Translations under genes and position numbers: made by a program
Assembly (NCBI RefSeq): GCF_002575655.3
Contig: NC_053037.3
Coordinates: 145,959,207 to 146,023,206 of the forward strand
Direction of reading: 5' to 3'
DNA length: 64,000 nt
DNA from: Aegilops tauschii subsp. strangulata
Lineage: Eukaryota > Streptophyta > Magnoliopsida > Poales > Poaceae
In this document: positions 1 to 11,926 of the stretch, piece after piece
Position numbering within the stretch: the first letter of the stretch is position 1
How the letters are laid out: each line of letters opens with the position of its first letter
The notes under the pieces: model-generated
The model's input: only the letters and a program-made list of their open reading frames with translations
What the model was told of the DNA's origin: nothing
The model's database searches: none

Positions 1-3000
1 TTTCCGTATCCTCCCGCTAATGCTATGGATCATGTGACTCTCGTCCTTCGATCCAAAAGCTAGAATTCTGTTACGGTCAAGTGGAATATGTTTGCTTCCA
101 TGAAACCCAAACTTCGAAAGTTGGGATAGTTATATGATATTCATGGAACTGAAAATTATTTTCAGATACAAACAAAGCAATGTTTGTTTGCAAGTATTAG
201 TAAAAGTGTTTACTATGCATTTGACTGTTGGGAAAGGGATCCAGAAGAACGCCTGTCATATAATGAAAGGTGAATAAAACAACAACTTAAAGAGAAAGGA
301 AGTCTCCAAAGGGTGTTAGTATGACTTACACGCCTAGGAAGTCCGGGGCTAATGCCACTCTTAAGTTGGGTGCTTCTTCTAAGAGTAGGAGAAATACTAA
401 AAGTTAAACTGTTAGAAGTATAAAGGCAAAAGGAAAGAAGACTGGAATATCCAGCTCATGTATGAATGTCATACAAGTTTTTGATGTATAGAAGGCTGGT
501 CAAAGATATAGTTCTTGCGAATTATGGTTAAACATGTTAATCACTAATTCTTGGGTATTGTGAGTTCATCACAAAAATGCCCGCTCGATTGCATTCTGTT
601 GCAACTTGATGTAAGAACTACTATGGCCTGAAAGACTAGCTAGAAATGAGGTTAAGGTATACACAGGGAACATAGTAAATGTTACTATACCTTCCATCGG
701 TGTATTGCCATCTGTATTTATTTTCATAATTCATTTAGAGTTTTACAAACTCTATCCCATTGCATAAGATATCTTGCAAGAAGGTTGTTCATAAGAGAAC
801 TTCTTATGTTCGATGTTATGAATAACACAAGGGCCATACTTTCATTATGAATGAGATGTATGTTATGAATATTGATAATAATACAATACCTCTGGGTTTA
901 CTTTCATAATTCATTTTAGAGTTTCATAAACTCTAGCCCATTGCACAATGTTTGTTGCAAAAGAGTTGTTCATAAAAACAACAATTGTTGTTAAGTATTA
1001 TGAATAACATGAAGGGCCATGCTTCCATCCAAGATGGATGTATGTTATGAATATTGATGGTAATATAATACATCCATAACACTGACACTAAATGTCGCAA
1101 GACTATGAGAATACCACACATGTGTGGCACTGTATTTGGTCACATTGGAGAAACCCGCATGGAAAAATTCCATTATGATGGATTTTGAAGTCTTTTGATT
1201 TTGAATCATCTGACACTTGCAACTTTTCTCCGAAAAGTGAAGTGACTGAAATACCGTTCACAGGCCATAAGGAACGAGCAACAAACTTATTGGTGATCAT
1301 ACATTTTGATGTGTGTAGTTCAATAAATGTTGTTGCAAGTAGTGGATTTATATATCTTCAGAAATGACTCAAGTAGATATATGGATATTTGCTTGATGAG
1401 ACGTAAGTCTGGATCTTTTGAAATCATTCGAAAGGTTCTCAAAAATGAAGTAGAAGTTATTGTAAGAAGAAAATTATGTTTCTGCAATTTGATTGCACGA
1501 AGGAATATTTGAGTTACATGTTTAGCGAATGTCTGATGAGTTGTGAAAGGGGTTTCATAACTTGCACCTCCCGGAACACCACTGCAAGTGAAAAGTCCGT
1601 GGAGATGTAATCTAACCATTTATGACATGGTAAGGTCAAAGATGACATAATAAATTTGCCATTATCCTTTTTAAAGTGATGCTTTAGAGACTGCGGCTTT
1701 TACACTGAAAAGAGCTACATCGGGTCTGTTGAAATGAAGCCATGGTATGGTACGCCCAACCATGTTATATCTTTTCTTAACATTTGGAATATGGGGCTTG
1801 TGTAAAAGGTTACAAACCTATTCCAAATCAGACAAGTGCTACTTTGTAGGTTATACCAAAATGTTGGGTATTCCTTCCTCACTATACCGAGGCAAATAGT
1901 TTTGCCGCGAAACGGTGTGCTTTTAAAGAGAATGGTACTTTCAAAAAGGTGAGTGGGAGAATAGTGCAACTCGACGAGATAAACAGTATCTTCGTCATCA
2001 GATCAAAGGAAAGAGACCTTGGAAGTAATTCCAGAGTTTCCTACTGCGACTGATACAGAAGTCTCTACAATAAAATGTATGAACTTCGGTCGAACTTGGA
2101 GCTGAACCACGTAGGCAAGGCTCGTGCAAACCTCTCAGGTGCGCAAATGAGATATTGTTGTTAGACAACATTATACCTACGATACACAAGGAAGCGTTGA
2201 TGGGCCCTGACTCCAGAATTGGCTAAATGCCAATACAACCCGAGTTAGTTTCCATATAAGTGATTCAAGATTAAAACCTTGATACACCTTTCGGAAGACT
2301 TAGAGTCTAACGAATATTTATGGAACTTAAAACTAATACGGATAAAAATGTTTTATCCATAAAGCTCGACTTGTTGAAATAACAAGTTCAAGAGTTGACT
2401 ACGATGAGGTTGTTTTCATCGTAGCGATGCTTAAAGTCGGTTCGGGTTGAACTAGCAATTAATACATATTTCAATCATGAGATATGAAACATGGATGACA
2501 ATAGGATTTCCATCTGATGGAAATGAAACCAAGGACTTGCATGTGTTACAGTCCAAGGCATTTTGTCTATCCAGGGGATGCTAGTAAGGGTGCAAACTTT
2601 AGAGTTCCAGCGATGGACAGAAGAGAGCAAAATGGAGTTGGAATCTTCGTGCTTTGATGAAATGGTCAAAGGGGTTTGACTTCATCAATGGGTAACGAAG
2701 ATGCTTGTAATTCAAGAAAGTAAGTGGGAGCGTAATAATATTTCTAAAAACCTTATGTGCTTGTCACATTGGTAATTGGAAATAAATTTCTTGACACGAA
2801 TTAGGACTTCATTTGAAAATAGTTTTTCGATGAAGTGCTTAGGCTAAATAGCCTCAATACTAGACATGATGATCTATGGAGATAGATTTACCTAATGGGG
2901 CTAAGCAATGAATACATATTGACAAGATGCTAAAACCTTTTAGCATTTAAAACGCCAAGGAGTGATTCTTGCCAAAGTCACATGGAAAGAGTTTTTGCAA

Positions 3001-3769
3001 GACTCGGTGTCCCAAAACACTGATGAGTAAAATACATGATGGAGATTCCACACACTCTTGTGTTTGGATTAATCATGTATTCCATGGTATGTAAAACAAC
3101 CAGATATGTCCGATACTCCCAAGGTGTTGCGAGTATGGATATCAAAGTGATCAAATTACTGATCATGGGACAACAGTGAAAGATGTCATTGAGTACTAGA
3201 GTAAGTACCGATGATATGTTTTCTCGCAAGCGGAGATCATGAAGAGTTCGTTGTAAAATGTTACATCGATACAGTCTTCATCTTTTCTCCATGCGATTTT
3301 CGATTTAAGTTAAGGGTTTTGTGTAATACACAATATGGTGGCACATTAGTTGGAAATTGTTCCAAACAAGTTACTGTGGCGAATTCTGTAACAGAGGCGA
3401 AGTATGTTGCCGCTTTAGAAGCAACAAAGACAAAGATGTTGAATCATATAGTTCATTCATGAACTTAGTATGGTTGCAAGAAGGCTTTGGTCAATGGACA
3501 CTATTGCAGATAGTTGCTCCATAACTCAGTCTGAGGAATCAGGTTTCGACCAATGATTCACATATATACAAAGCCAAGTCCACACAAAATATGAATTTTG
3601 TGAAAGCATGAAAATGTGAGGATATGCAGAGATACACATGGAGCTGAAGTTGTCAGATCCGATGGACATCAGGCTATACCACATGCGAAGCATTTTTTAC
3701 ACCAGTATGCCATAGGTGTAAAGTGCATTAGCATTAACTAGATTATTGAGTCTAGTGCAAGTGGGAGTC
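1..3769 (+). pseudogene. Decayed Copia gag-pol remnant
   Basis: No long frame survives, but pieces of the Copia polyprotein appear in the expected order. At 1215-1320 the residues TEIPFTGHKERATNLL match the end of the GAG-pre-integrase and start of the integrase region of the better copy at 20341-20745. Near 1390-1440 a piece matches the integrase segment that starts there with KHKSGTFEKF. At 3360-3460 the residues NSVTEAKYVAALEA match the RNase H motif that reads STCEAEYIAASEA in the copy at 17954-18751. Frames shift repeatedly and stops are frequent. This is clearly older than the other two Copia copies. The first 500 bases are probably gag but are too decayed to assign domains. Confidence 0.75.
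3758..3769 (+). other. Polypurine tract of Copia 1
   Basis: The run CAAGTGGGAGTC lies directly before the LTR start. It is the second-strand primer site expected for this Copia group, and the same motif appears reverse-complemented at 17921 in Copia 3. Confidence 0.8.
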
Positions 3770-4961
3770 TGTAGGAGATATGCCCAAGAGGCAATAATAA
3801 ATGATATTATTTATCTCCGAGTTCATATTATGTTTATGTTCCATGCTATAACTGCTGTGGTTCCCGAGCCCGTATATCCATAAAGGCTCTGGGGAGAACC
3901 CATATGCACGTGTGGAATAATAAACGATAAATTGTATTCCTAGTCGTGCCTCTAATACTAGCTCAAGTGTTGCATGATGATTATGTTTTCCCAATCATGG
4001 GCATGTCTATGCCAAGCAACTTTGAGGGCACAATGTCAGGAAGGACATTTGTGTTGAATCGACCCGAATTGATGTTATGCTATGAGATACATTCGTCACA
4101 AGTTAATGGTTTATAACACAGAGATAGTTAATGTTTGCATAATTCCTTAGACCATGAGAGTATCGAGTTTCTTCATGCTTGCTTCATGAACTTTGGGGTT
4201 TGTTAAACGTCATCCGTAACTGGATGGCTATTACGGCGGCTTACGGGTTCATGGGAAAGTGTTAAGTAACTTGATAGCTCGAGATTGGGATTTGCTCCTC
4301 CGACGACGGAGAGATATACTCGGGCCCTCTCGGTGTTACGGTATCCATCATCGTCTGGCCAGACACTTTGTGATTTGATCACGGGGATGCCGGAACACAA
4401 TAACGAGAAAAGAGAACAATACCGGTAACGAGGTAACTAGCATAGTGGACAAGTTGTTGATCCACGGGAATGCCAACATGTCTCACCTCGGGTATTTGTA
4501 ACATATCACGAAGCAATAGGAATAGCTCACTGCAACTGGAGGTTCACTCGAATATTCATTCGTGTGGGTATAGGGGTCAATATGGGTGTCCACGGCTCCG
4601 ATGTTGATCATTGATCGGAAGGGGTTCCGGGTCATGTCTATACTTCACTGAACCTATAGGGTCACACGCTTAAGGGTCATCTATCTGCTGAATACTAGAC
4701 AAGGAGTCTGAGAGAAAATCACCGAAAAAGTTTCGGACACCGAAATGTTTCGGACAGCGGAAAAGTTCCGCACAAAGAGGTCACCGGATGAGTTTCGGTG
4801 AAACCGAAAAAGTTGTTTCGGGTATGCCATTAAGTCAAAATGGTTTCGGCACATGCCTGATAATTCTTGGAGGGTGCCAGAATCATTCTGGAAACTTTTT
4901 GGAATTTTCAGAAATAAAAACCAAAAATGTTTCGGAGCTGCCGGTACCGCTTTGGCTGTTT

Positions 4962-5275
4962 TTCGCAGATGAAATTCACTAATCTGAAATTGTTTCAGAA
5001 CGAATCCAAAATCATTTTAGTGGGTACTGGAATTATTCTAAGACCCACAGAAATATTTTCAGATTTAGTGGACGCGAAAAATTGTCTTCATGAATAGTGA
5101 AAACGCATTCTTGTTTGCTTTTCGCAGATGAAAATCACTAAACCGAAATTGTTTCGGAACGCGTTGAAAATTATTTTAGTGGGTAATGGAAATGTTCTGA
5201 GCCCACATAAATATTTTCAGTTCGAACGGACGCTGAAAAATGTCGTCATGAATAGTGAAAGTGCTTTTTGCTTGG
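4962..5275 (+). repeat. Two-copy tandem repeat, period about 159 bp
   Basis: The segment that begins TTCGCAGATGAAA at 4962 recurs at 5121 with the same downstream order: AAATTGTTTC, then ATTTTAGTGGGTA, then AAATATTTTCAG, then ATGAATAGTGAAA. The copies differ at many positions, so the duplication is old. It sits inside the LTR of Copia 1. Confidence 0.75.
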
Positions 5276-5584
5276 CTTCTTGGAGAAGCCACCTTGAGGG
5301 ACTTTTTGGTATTTCCCCCCTTGGCTTCTTGGAGAAGCCACCCTTGGGCTTGGCCTATAAATAGGGGTGGAGGGGGCTGCCTAAAGGATCATCCCTTCTC
5401 ACATACAAGTGCCATGCATGATCTGGCTTCTCTCTCCCTCCCAGCGAAATAGTTTCGTAGAGCCGAAAGGCTGTCTGGGTTCCAGTGGGAACTAGTTCTG
5501 GACGGCGAAGCCCTACCGGATAGATGACACCGTATGTGTGCAACTCTGTAGAGAGATCGTAGTTTCGGTCTTAGTTCATGAGTG

Positions 5585-5745
5585 CCTCCCGAAGGGCTGT
5601 CCGTGTGACCGTCCGAGTTTCGAAGGTCCTCCCGAAGGGCTGTCCGAGTGACCGTTCGAGTTTCGAAGGTCCTCCCGAAGGGCTGTCCGCGACACCGTCC
5701 GGGGGACTGTTCGACCGCCTCCCGGAGGGCTGTCTGAGGAGCATA
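5585..5745 (+). repeat. 43 bp tandem repeat, three to four copies
   Basis: CCTCCCGAAGGGCTGTCCG starts at 5585, 5628 and 5671, a 43 bp period. A diverged fourth copy (CCTCCCGGAGGGCTGTC) starts at 5718. The unit also carries GACCGTCCGAGTTTCGAAGG. It lies in the downstream part of the Copia 1 LTR, so it would be transcribed as part of the 5' leader if this LTR were used. Confidence 0.85.
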
Positions 5746-6127
5746 TGAGGGTATACATCCTCGCGGTTGGGAGGTTGGAAATCCTAGCTGCGGGGATCTG
5801 CACCGACGATCGTCATCGACTCTACTTCCCGCTGCGCTATGAGTCGGTAACGAAAAAGATCAAACCTTGTATGCAGTCTCCATAGTGGTCCTGGGCTGGT
5901 GCGTAGGTCGGAAATTTTTTGTTTTCTGCTGCGTTACCCTACACTCGGACGGTTCAATGTTCCTTCTTTTAGGCTTTTTTGAAGCCTTGGTCTTAAGCCG
6001 AGGATTTTTTTACCGGTTTATCTTGTGATTTTTTCTTCCAGAATGGATCATCGGCCTGTATAGACAAATAAAAAGTCATCAAAAGAGAAATTTAACAAAG
6101 AGTGGATAAAGGCAGAAATATGGTAGA

Positions 6128-7057
6128 TTATACCTTTGGCGGTTTATTGGCAGCATAGAGAGGACTGAGCCCGGTTTTGCTGCATACATCTAATGGCTCT
6201 TTACGCATCTTTTTGACAGCTTCGGTGACTTCATCATCAGTCAGCTGGATATCAATATGGCGTTGCGGGTCTTTCAGATCCCCTGTGTATTCACACATTA
6301 AACCAGGCCGCCGGCTTAAAGGTAAAACGCTCCATGAAACCCAGCATCGGACAAAATCCACGCCTGTCAGCCCATTTGCAATGAAGGCTCTGAGCTTTGC
6401 CAGTTGAGGGGCATATTTTGCTCGCTCTTGGGCGGTCAACCGTTGAGGAAAGGGATGAGCTTGGGTAAGCCGGTGTGGACGATAACCCGGCAAAGGATTT
6501 TCATTGGCTGGGGCTGTGTTGCGGCAGTAGAACCAAGTCTGATTCCAGTCCTTAGGATAACTATGAAGCTTGGCATGAGGGAAATCAACATCTCTCCTCT
6601 TCTGAATTGTAACCCCGCCTAGTTCAGTATTGGGGCCATCCATAAACTCAGTACGGCGGTTTAGGTAAAAGAAATCCCGGAACAGATTAACAGTAGGTTC
6701 CTCTTGCAGGTACACTTCACAGAATACTTGCTAGTCACAAATATTGGATATGGAATTTGGGCCGAGATCTTGGGGATGGATTTGAAAATCGGCGAGCACG
6801 TCACGGAAGAATTTTGATCCGGGAGGAGTGAAGCCTCGGCTCAGGTGATCAGCAAATACAATAACTTCTCCTTCTTGGGGTTCAGGAGGAAATTCTGGAC
6901 CGGGGACTCGCCAATGGATAGTGTCTTTATTTGCTAAAGTGCCCGTTGCAACACAACCAGCCAGTTGTGCTTCCGTAACCCGGGAAGGAACCCAATTACA
7001 GGAACAGAATGTTTGGCCATTTCTGGTGACAGGCTGGAGAAAAGCATGATATCCAGT
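6128..7057 (-). pseudogene. Antisense ORF of the Tat element (putative gypsy-type transposon domain)
   Basis: Read on the minus strand, the frame is open from 7057 to 6128 except for one TAG at 6731-6733. The upstream part includes EVIVFADHLSRGFTPPGSKF; the downstream part includes QEEPTVNLFRDFFYLNRRTE. I recognise this as the plant domain called putative gypsy type transposon (PF04195), abundant in grass genomes; its biochemical function is not known. The direction is opposite to the LTR. A stop (TAA at 7058-7060) precedes the open stretch, so the true start or an upstream exon is not visible. The frame ends with TGGPPKV-like sequence before a stop near 6128. The nonsense codon makes a functional product from this copy unlikely. 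Confidence 0.72.
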
Positions 7058-7060
7058 TTA

Positions 7061-8009
7061 AAGTTCATGGTTACAACTTACAAAACCGGTGCAATGATGG
7101 AAGACGATGATATTTCAAGCATTTGGGTGTACTAAACCGGATTTCAGCATTTAAAGCAGATTGGCGGTTTAACAGAGGGCTAATGGTATATGATGAGTTA
7201 TCAAAGTTTAAAGGATAAACCGCCCACAATGGTATAGAGGCTACAGATTTACAAAAAATTTCTAAGTATGGCGCAAACAGGTTTCACAGATCGATGGTAT
7301 AAATTTAGATCTGCCGCAGTTCTAAAAAGAGGGAATAAGTTTAACCTAAAGCCGTGACAGCGGAAGAACACATATGCTTGGATGGGATCTTATGCAGGAA
7401 AGGGCACTTTCTGAGATTTAAAAGGGGTGCTGAACTACTATAGCTCGCCTTTGCTATTAGATTCGAATCAAACTATGTGATCTAGAAAAGAAAAAGACGA
7501 ACAGTGAAGAACACCGGCGAACAGTGGAAACCCTAATGCAGATCTGACGTTCGAGAAGAGGAACACTTATTGGTGCTGCTGAACAGCGGAGGTGCGTCGC
7601 AGTTCTCTGATCGAAACAGGTTGATGCAGCGGCCTTGGTTGGTGCAGATGCGAAGGTTTACGGCGGCGGCGGAGTTCGGGCTCTGAGTCGTCGCGAGGAG
7701 GAAGAAGAGTCAAAGAGGCAAGGGAGGAAAATGGAAAGGACCCTCGGCCTTATTTATAAAGGTGAAGGGATAAGTGCCAGATGCGAGAATCGAGGAGCCT
7801 AAAGGCTGGATATGTGACAGTTGTCGCCTCGATTATTGGAGGCTCATTAATGAAGGTGAGGTATATACCATTTTAAATAACAGGTGACGTCAGGACGGTT
7901 TATCATGATACTGGATGGTGACGTCATGGCGGTTTACAAGATTTATGCGAAGACATGGAAGAAGGAAGTCTCTCAAGGTTTTGGAGATTGACATGAACCA
8001 GTTCAAATC
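7061..8009 (+). other. Non-coding internal region of the Tat element
   Basis: This is the stretch between the antisense ORF and the polypurine tract. I see no supported frame on either strand. A promoter for the antisense ORF would have to lie here. The sequence TTATTTATAAAGG near 7750 is TATA-like, but on the + strand, so it does not serve the antisense ORF. Confidence 0.4.
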
Positions 8010-8023
8010 AATCTGGGGCCTAA
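8010..8023 (+). other. Polypurine tract of the Tat Gypsy element
   Basis: AATCTGGGGCCTAA abuts the LTR start at 8024. Its position and G-run are those of a Gypsy plus-strand primer site, and they fix the element as + strand. Confidence 0.65.
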
Positions 8024-8556
8024 TGTTGGGGATATTACTACTAGTGTAAATCGGCCAATTAAGCCGGATTATCCCTATATGGATTGTTTGTACTTAAAGC
8101 CCATGAAGACAAGGAATAAAGCGGTTTACTATAGAGACTCGAAGGCCCAAGGCCCAAAGATAGATTAAGGCCTGTAGCTATAAACCGCCATGTAGTTCAT
8201 GACGTGTATTGTAAGGTATGACAAAGTAGAGACCGAGCCGGTATGTGTATAAACCGGCATCGGGATTCTGTAAGCCGGCGGGCGTCGACCTGTGTATATA
8301 AAGGCACGACCCGGCGGCGGGTCAGGGACAAGAAACAACAGCTCGAGATCTAGGTAAAGCGATTCCGCTCCCTGATCCTCGAGACCACAGCAATACCATC
8401 ACAACTAGACGTAGGCTTTTACCTTCACCGCAAGGGGCCGAACCAGTATAAACTCTCGTGTCTTTTGTCCGGTTTAACCCCTTTAAGCTAACCTGTTGCG
8501 ATGGCTCCACGACTAAGTCCTTTCGCTAGGACATCTGCCGTGACAAACCCACGACA
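8024..8556 (+). repeat. 3' LTR of the Tat Gypsy element
   Basis: The LTR starts TGTTGGGGATATTAC and ends AACCCACGACA, 533 bp with TG/CA ends. Immediately outside is Copia 2 sequence, which defines the right border exactly. It contains a TATA box at 8295-8302. Confidence 0.8.
8295..8302 (+). promoter_or_regulatory. TATA box in the Tat LTR
   Basis: GTGTATATAAAGG lies 271 bases into the LTR, a usual place for the U3 promoter of a Gypsy element. Transcription would be expected to start about 30 bases downstream. This is inferred from the motif only. Confidence 0.55.
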
Positions 8557-11500
8557 GTACCCCCTTGCCAAACTCATGGCAAGGTACACAATAGGTTTGG
8601 TACATAGCATAGCATACTTTATAGAACCTATGGCTGAGGCCTAGGGAATGACTTTCATTTTCTTTCTATTTTCAACTGTGGTCGTGTTTTGAGTCTTACT
8701 CAACTTTACACGTCGCAATACAGGAAAGAATTCCTTCTTTGACTGTTCCATTTTGAACTACTTCAAAAAAAAATCAAGGTATGTACTCATTGAAAAATCT
8801 TATCAAGCGTCTTGATCTATCTCTATAGATCTTGATGCCCAATATGTAAGCAGCTTCATCGAGGTCTTTCTTTGAAAAACTCCTTTCAAACACTCCTTTA
8901 TGCTTTCCAGAAAATTCCACATCATTTCCGATCAACAATATGTCATTCACATATACTTATCAGAAAGGTTGTAGTGCTCGCACTCACTTTATTGTAAATA
9001 TAGGCTTCACCGCAAGTCTGTATAAAACTATATGCTTTGATCAACTCATCAAAGCATATATTCCAACTCCGAGATGCTTGTACCAGTCCATAGATGGATC
9101 GCTGGAGCTTGCACATTTTGTTAGCACCTTTAGGATTGAAAAAACCTTCTGGTTGTATCATATACAACTCTTCTTTAATAAATCCATTAAGGAATGTAGT
9201 TTTGATATCCATTTGCCAGATTTCATGAAATTTGGCAATTGCTAACATGATTCGGACAGACTTAAGCATCGCTACGAGTGAGAAAATCTCATCATAGTCA
9301 ACACCTTGAACTTGTCGAAAAACCTTTTTGCAACAAGTCGAGCTTTGTAGATAGCAACACTACTATCAGCGTCCATCTGCCTCTTGAAGATCCATTTATT
9401 CTCAATGGCTTGCCGATCATCGGGCAAGTCAATCAAAGTCCACACTTTGTTCTTCATACATGGATCCCATCTCAGATTTCATGGCCTCAAGCCATGTTGC
9501 GGAATCTGGGCTCATCATCGCTTCCTCGTAGTTCATAGGTTCATCATGGTCTAGTAACATGACTTCCAGAACAAGATTACCGTACCACTCTGGTGTGGAA
9601 CGTACTCTGGTTGACCTACGAGGTTCGGTAGTAACTTGATCTGAAGTTTCATGATCATCATCATTAGCTTCCTCACTAATTGGTGTAGGAATCATTGAAA
9701 CTAATTTCTGTGATGAACTACTTTCCAATTCGGGAGAAAGTACAATTACCTCATCAAGTTCTACTTTCCTCCCACTCACTTCTTTCGAGAGAAACTCCTT
9801 CTCTAGAAAGGATCCATTCTTAGCAACGAATATCTTGCCTTCAGATTTGTGATAGAAGGTGTACCCAACAGTTTCCTTTGGGTATCCTATGAAGACGCAT
9901 TTCTCCGATTTGGGTTCGAGCTTATTAGGTTGGAACTTTTTCACATAAGCATCATCACCCCAAACTTTAAGAAACGACAGCTTAGGTTTCTTGCCAAACC
10001 ACAGTTCATATGGTGTCATCTCAACGGATTTAGATGGTGTCTTATTTAACGTGAATGCAGCTGTCTATAATGCATAACCCCAAAACAATAGTGGTAAATA
10101 GGTAAGAGACATCATAGATTGCACCATATCTAATAAAGTACGGTTATGACGTTCGGACACACCATTACACTATTGTGTTCCAGGTGGCGTGAGTTGCGAA
10201 GCTATTCCACATAGTTTCAATCAATACCAAACTCGTAACTCAAATATTCGTCTCAGCGATCAGATCATAGAAACTTTATTTTCTTGTTACGATGATCTTC
10301 CACTTCTCTCTGAAATTCTTTGAACTTTTCAAATGTTCCAGACTTATGTTTCATCAAGTAGATATACCCAAAAATCTGCTCAAATCATGTGTGAAGGTCA
10401 GAAAATAACGATACCTGCCGCGAGCCTCAACACTCATCGGAACGCATACATCAGTATGTATTATTTCCAACAAGTCAGTTGCTCGCTCCATTGTTCCGGA
10501 GAACGGAGTCTTAGTCATCTTGCCCATGAGGTATGGTTCGCAAGCATCAAGTGTTTCCAAAGGCCCATCAGCATGGAGTTTCTTCATGCGCTTTACACCA
10601 AGATGACCTAAACGGCAGTGCCACAAATAAGTTGCACTATCATTATTAACTTTGCATCTTTTGGCATCAATATTATTAATATGTGTATCACTACGATCGG
10701 GATTCAATAAACCATTTACATTTGGTGTATGACCATAGAAGGTTTTATTCATATAAATATAACAACAATTATTCTCTGACTTAAATGAATAACCGTATTG
10801 CAATAAACATGATCTAATCATATTAATGCTCAACGCAAACACCAAATAACATTTATTTTAGGTTCAACACTAATCCCGAAGGTAAAGGGAGTGTGCGATG
10901 GTGATCTTATCAACCTTGGAATCACTTCCAACACACATCGTCACCTCGCCCTCAACTAGTCTCTGTTCATTTTGTAACTCTTGTTTCAAGTTACTAATCA
11001 TAGCAACTGAACCAGTATCAAATACACAGGGGTTACTATGAACACTAGTAAAGTACACATCAATAACATGTAAATCATATATACTTTTGTTCACTTTGCC
11101 ATCCTTCTTATCCGCCAAATACTTGGGTCAGTACCGCTTCCAGTGACCAGTCCCTTTGTAGTAGAAGCACTCAGTCTCAGGCTTAGGTCTAGCTTTGGGC
11201 TTCTTCATGGGAGTGGCAACTTGCTTGCCATTCTTCTTGAAGTTCCCATTCTTTCCCTTGCCCTTTTACTTGAAACTAGTGGTCCTGTCAACCATCAACA
11301 CTTGATGCTTTTCTTGATTTCTACCTTCGCCGATTTCAGCATCGCGAAGAGCTCGGGGAATCGTTTTCGTCATCCCTTGCATATTATAGTTCATCACGAA
11401 GTTTCAGTAACTTGGTGATAGTGACTAGAGAACTCTGTCAATCACTATCTCATCTGGAAGATTAACTCCCACTTGATTCAAGCGATTGTAGTACTCAGAC

Positions 11501-11926
11501 ATTCTGAGCACATGCTCATTGGTTGAGCTATTCTCCTCCATCTTGTAGGCAAAGTACTTGTCAGAGGTCTCATACCTCTCGACTCGGGCAGGAGTCTGAA
11601 ATACCAATCTCAGCTCTTGGAACATCTCATATGCTCCGTGACATTTCAAAACATTTTTGAAGTCCCGGTTCTAAGCCGTAAAGCATGGTGCACTAAACTA
11701 TCAAGTAGTCATCATACCGAGCTTGTCAAACGTTCATAACGTCTGCATCTGCTCCTGCAATAGTTCTGTCACCTAGCGGTGCATCAAGGACATAATTCTT
11801 CTGTGCAGCAATGAGGATAATCCTCAGATCACGGACCTAGTCCGCATCATTGCTACTATCAACTTTCAACTTAGTTTTCTCTAGGAACATATCATAAATA
11901 AAACGGGGAAGCTATACGCGAGCAAT
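8557..11926 (-). pseudogene. Copia 2 gag-pol pseudogene
   Basis: Broken frames on the minus strand cover, from right to left: gag (11425-11649, residues such as SSTNEHVLRMSEYYNR), the zinc-knuckle/protease region (10870-11118), GAG-pre-integrase (10354-10845, with HCRLGHLGVKRMKKLHADG), the integrase/linker region (9429-10019) and reverse transcriptase (8943-9457, with WQMDIKTTFLNGF and QRSIYGLVQASRSWN). The initiator corresponding to the gag ATG of Copia 3 is ATT here (11924-11926). The YVDD catalytic box, intact in Copia 3, is lost to a frameshift near 8945-8965. RNase H is missing because the Gypsy insertion falls at its start. Confidence 0.85.

Larger units (their letters stand above)
1..5943 (+). 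mobile_element. Copia LTR retrotransposon 1, 3' part (BARE/Maximus-like group)
   Basis: This is the downstream part of a + strand Ty1/Copia element; its 5' LTR lies beyond the left edge. Decayed gag-pol sequence is followed by a purine-rich primer site and an LTR that starts TGTAGGAGATATGCCC and ends in TACA. That start resembles the LTR start of the BARE/WIS/Angela/Maximus group. The element stops abruptly at 5943 and Tat-type Gypsy sequence follows, so it was inserted into that Gypsy element. The right-hand target duplicate would be CTCGG (5944-5948), but its partner is outside the window. The clade is fairly safe; the family name is not. Confidence 0.85.
3770..5943 (+). repeat. 3' LTR of Copia 1
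   Basis: The LTR runs from TGTAGGAG to CCCTACA, 2174 bp. This is about 440 bp longer than the 1.73 kb LTRs of the other Copia copies in this window. Two internal tandem repeats (4962-5275 and 5585-5745) account for part of the extra length. The left portion resembles other BARE-like LTRs in layout, but the middle is distinct, so this is a different family from Copia 2 and Copia 3. Confidence 0.8.
5944..8556 (+). mobile_element. Gypsy LTR retrotransposon, Tat lineage, 3' part
   Basis: This is the 3' end of a + strand Gypsy element: an internal region with an antisense reading frame, a polypurine tract (8010-8023) and a 533 bp LTR. Copia 1 interrupts it on the left, so its pol genes and 5' LTR are outside the window. 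An ORF antisense to the element, placed just before the 3' LTR, is known for Tat-lineage elements such as Grande. The element sits in the RNase H region of Copia 2. The GTACC at 8557-8561 matches the same site in Copia 3 near 18542 and would be the right copy of the 5 bp target duplication. Confidence 0.75.

Noticed and set aside
5585..5745. CRISPR-like array
   Set aside because: The repeat is contiguous with near-identical units and no distinct spacers, and the genome is a plant.
5255..5803. Short frames over the Copia 1 LTR
   Set aside because: They are products of the 43 bp and 159 bp tandem repeats, without independent support.
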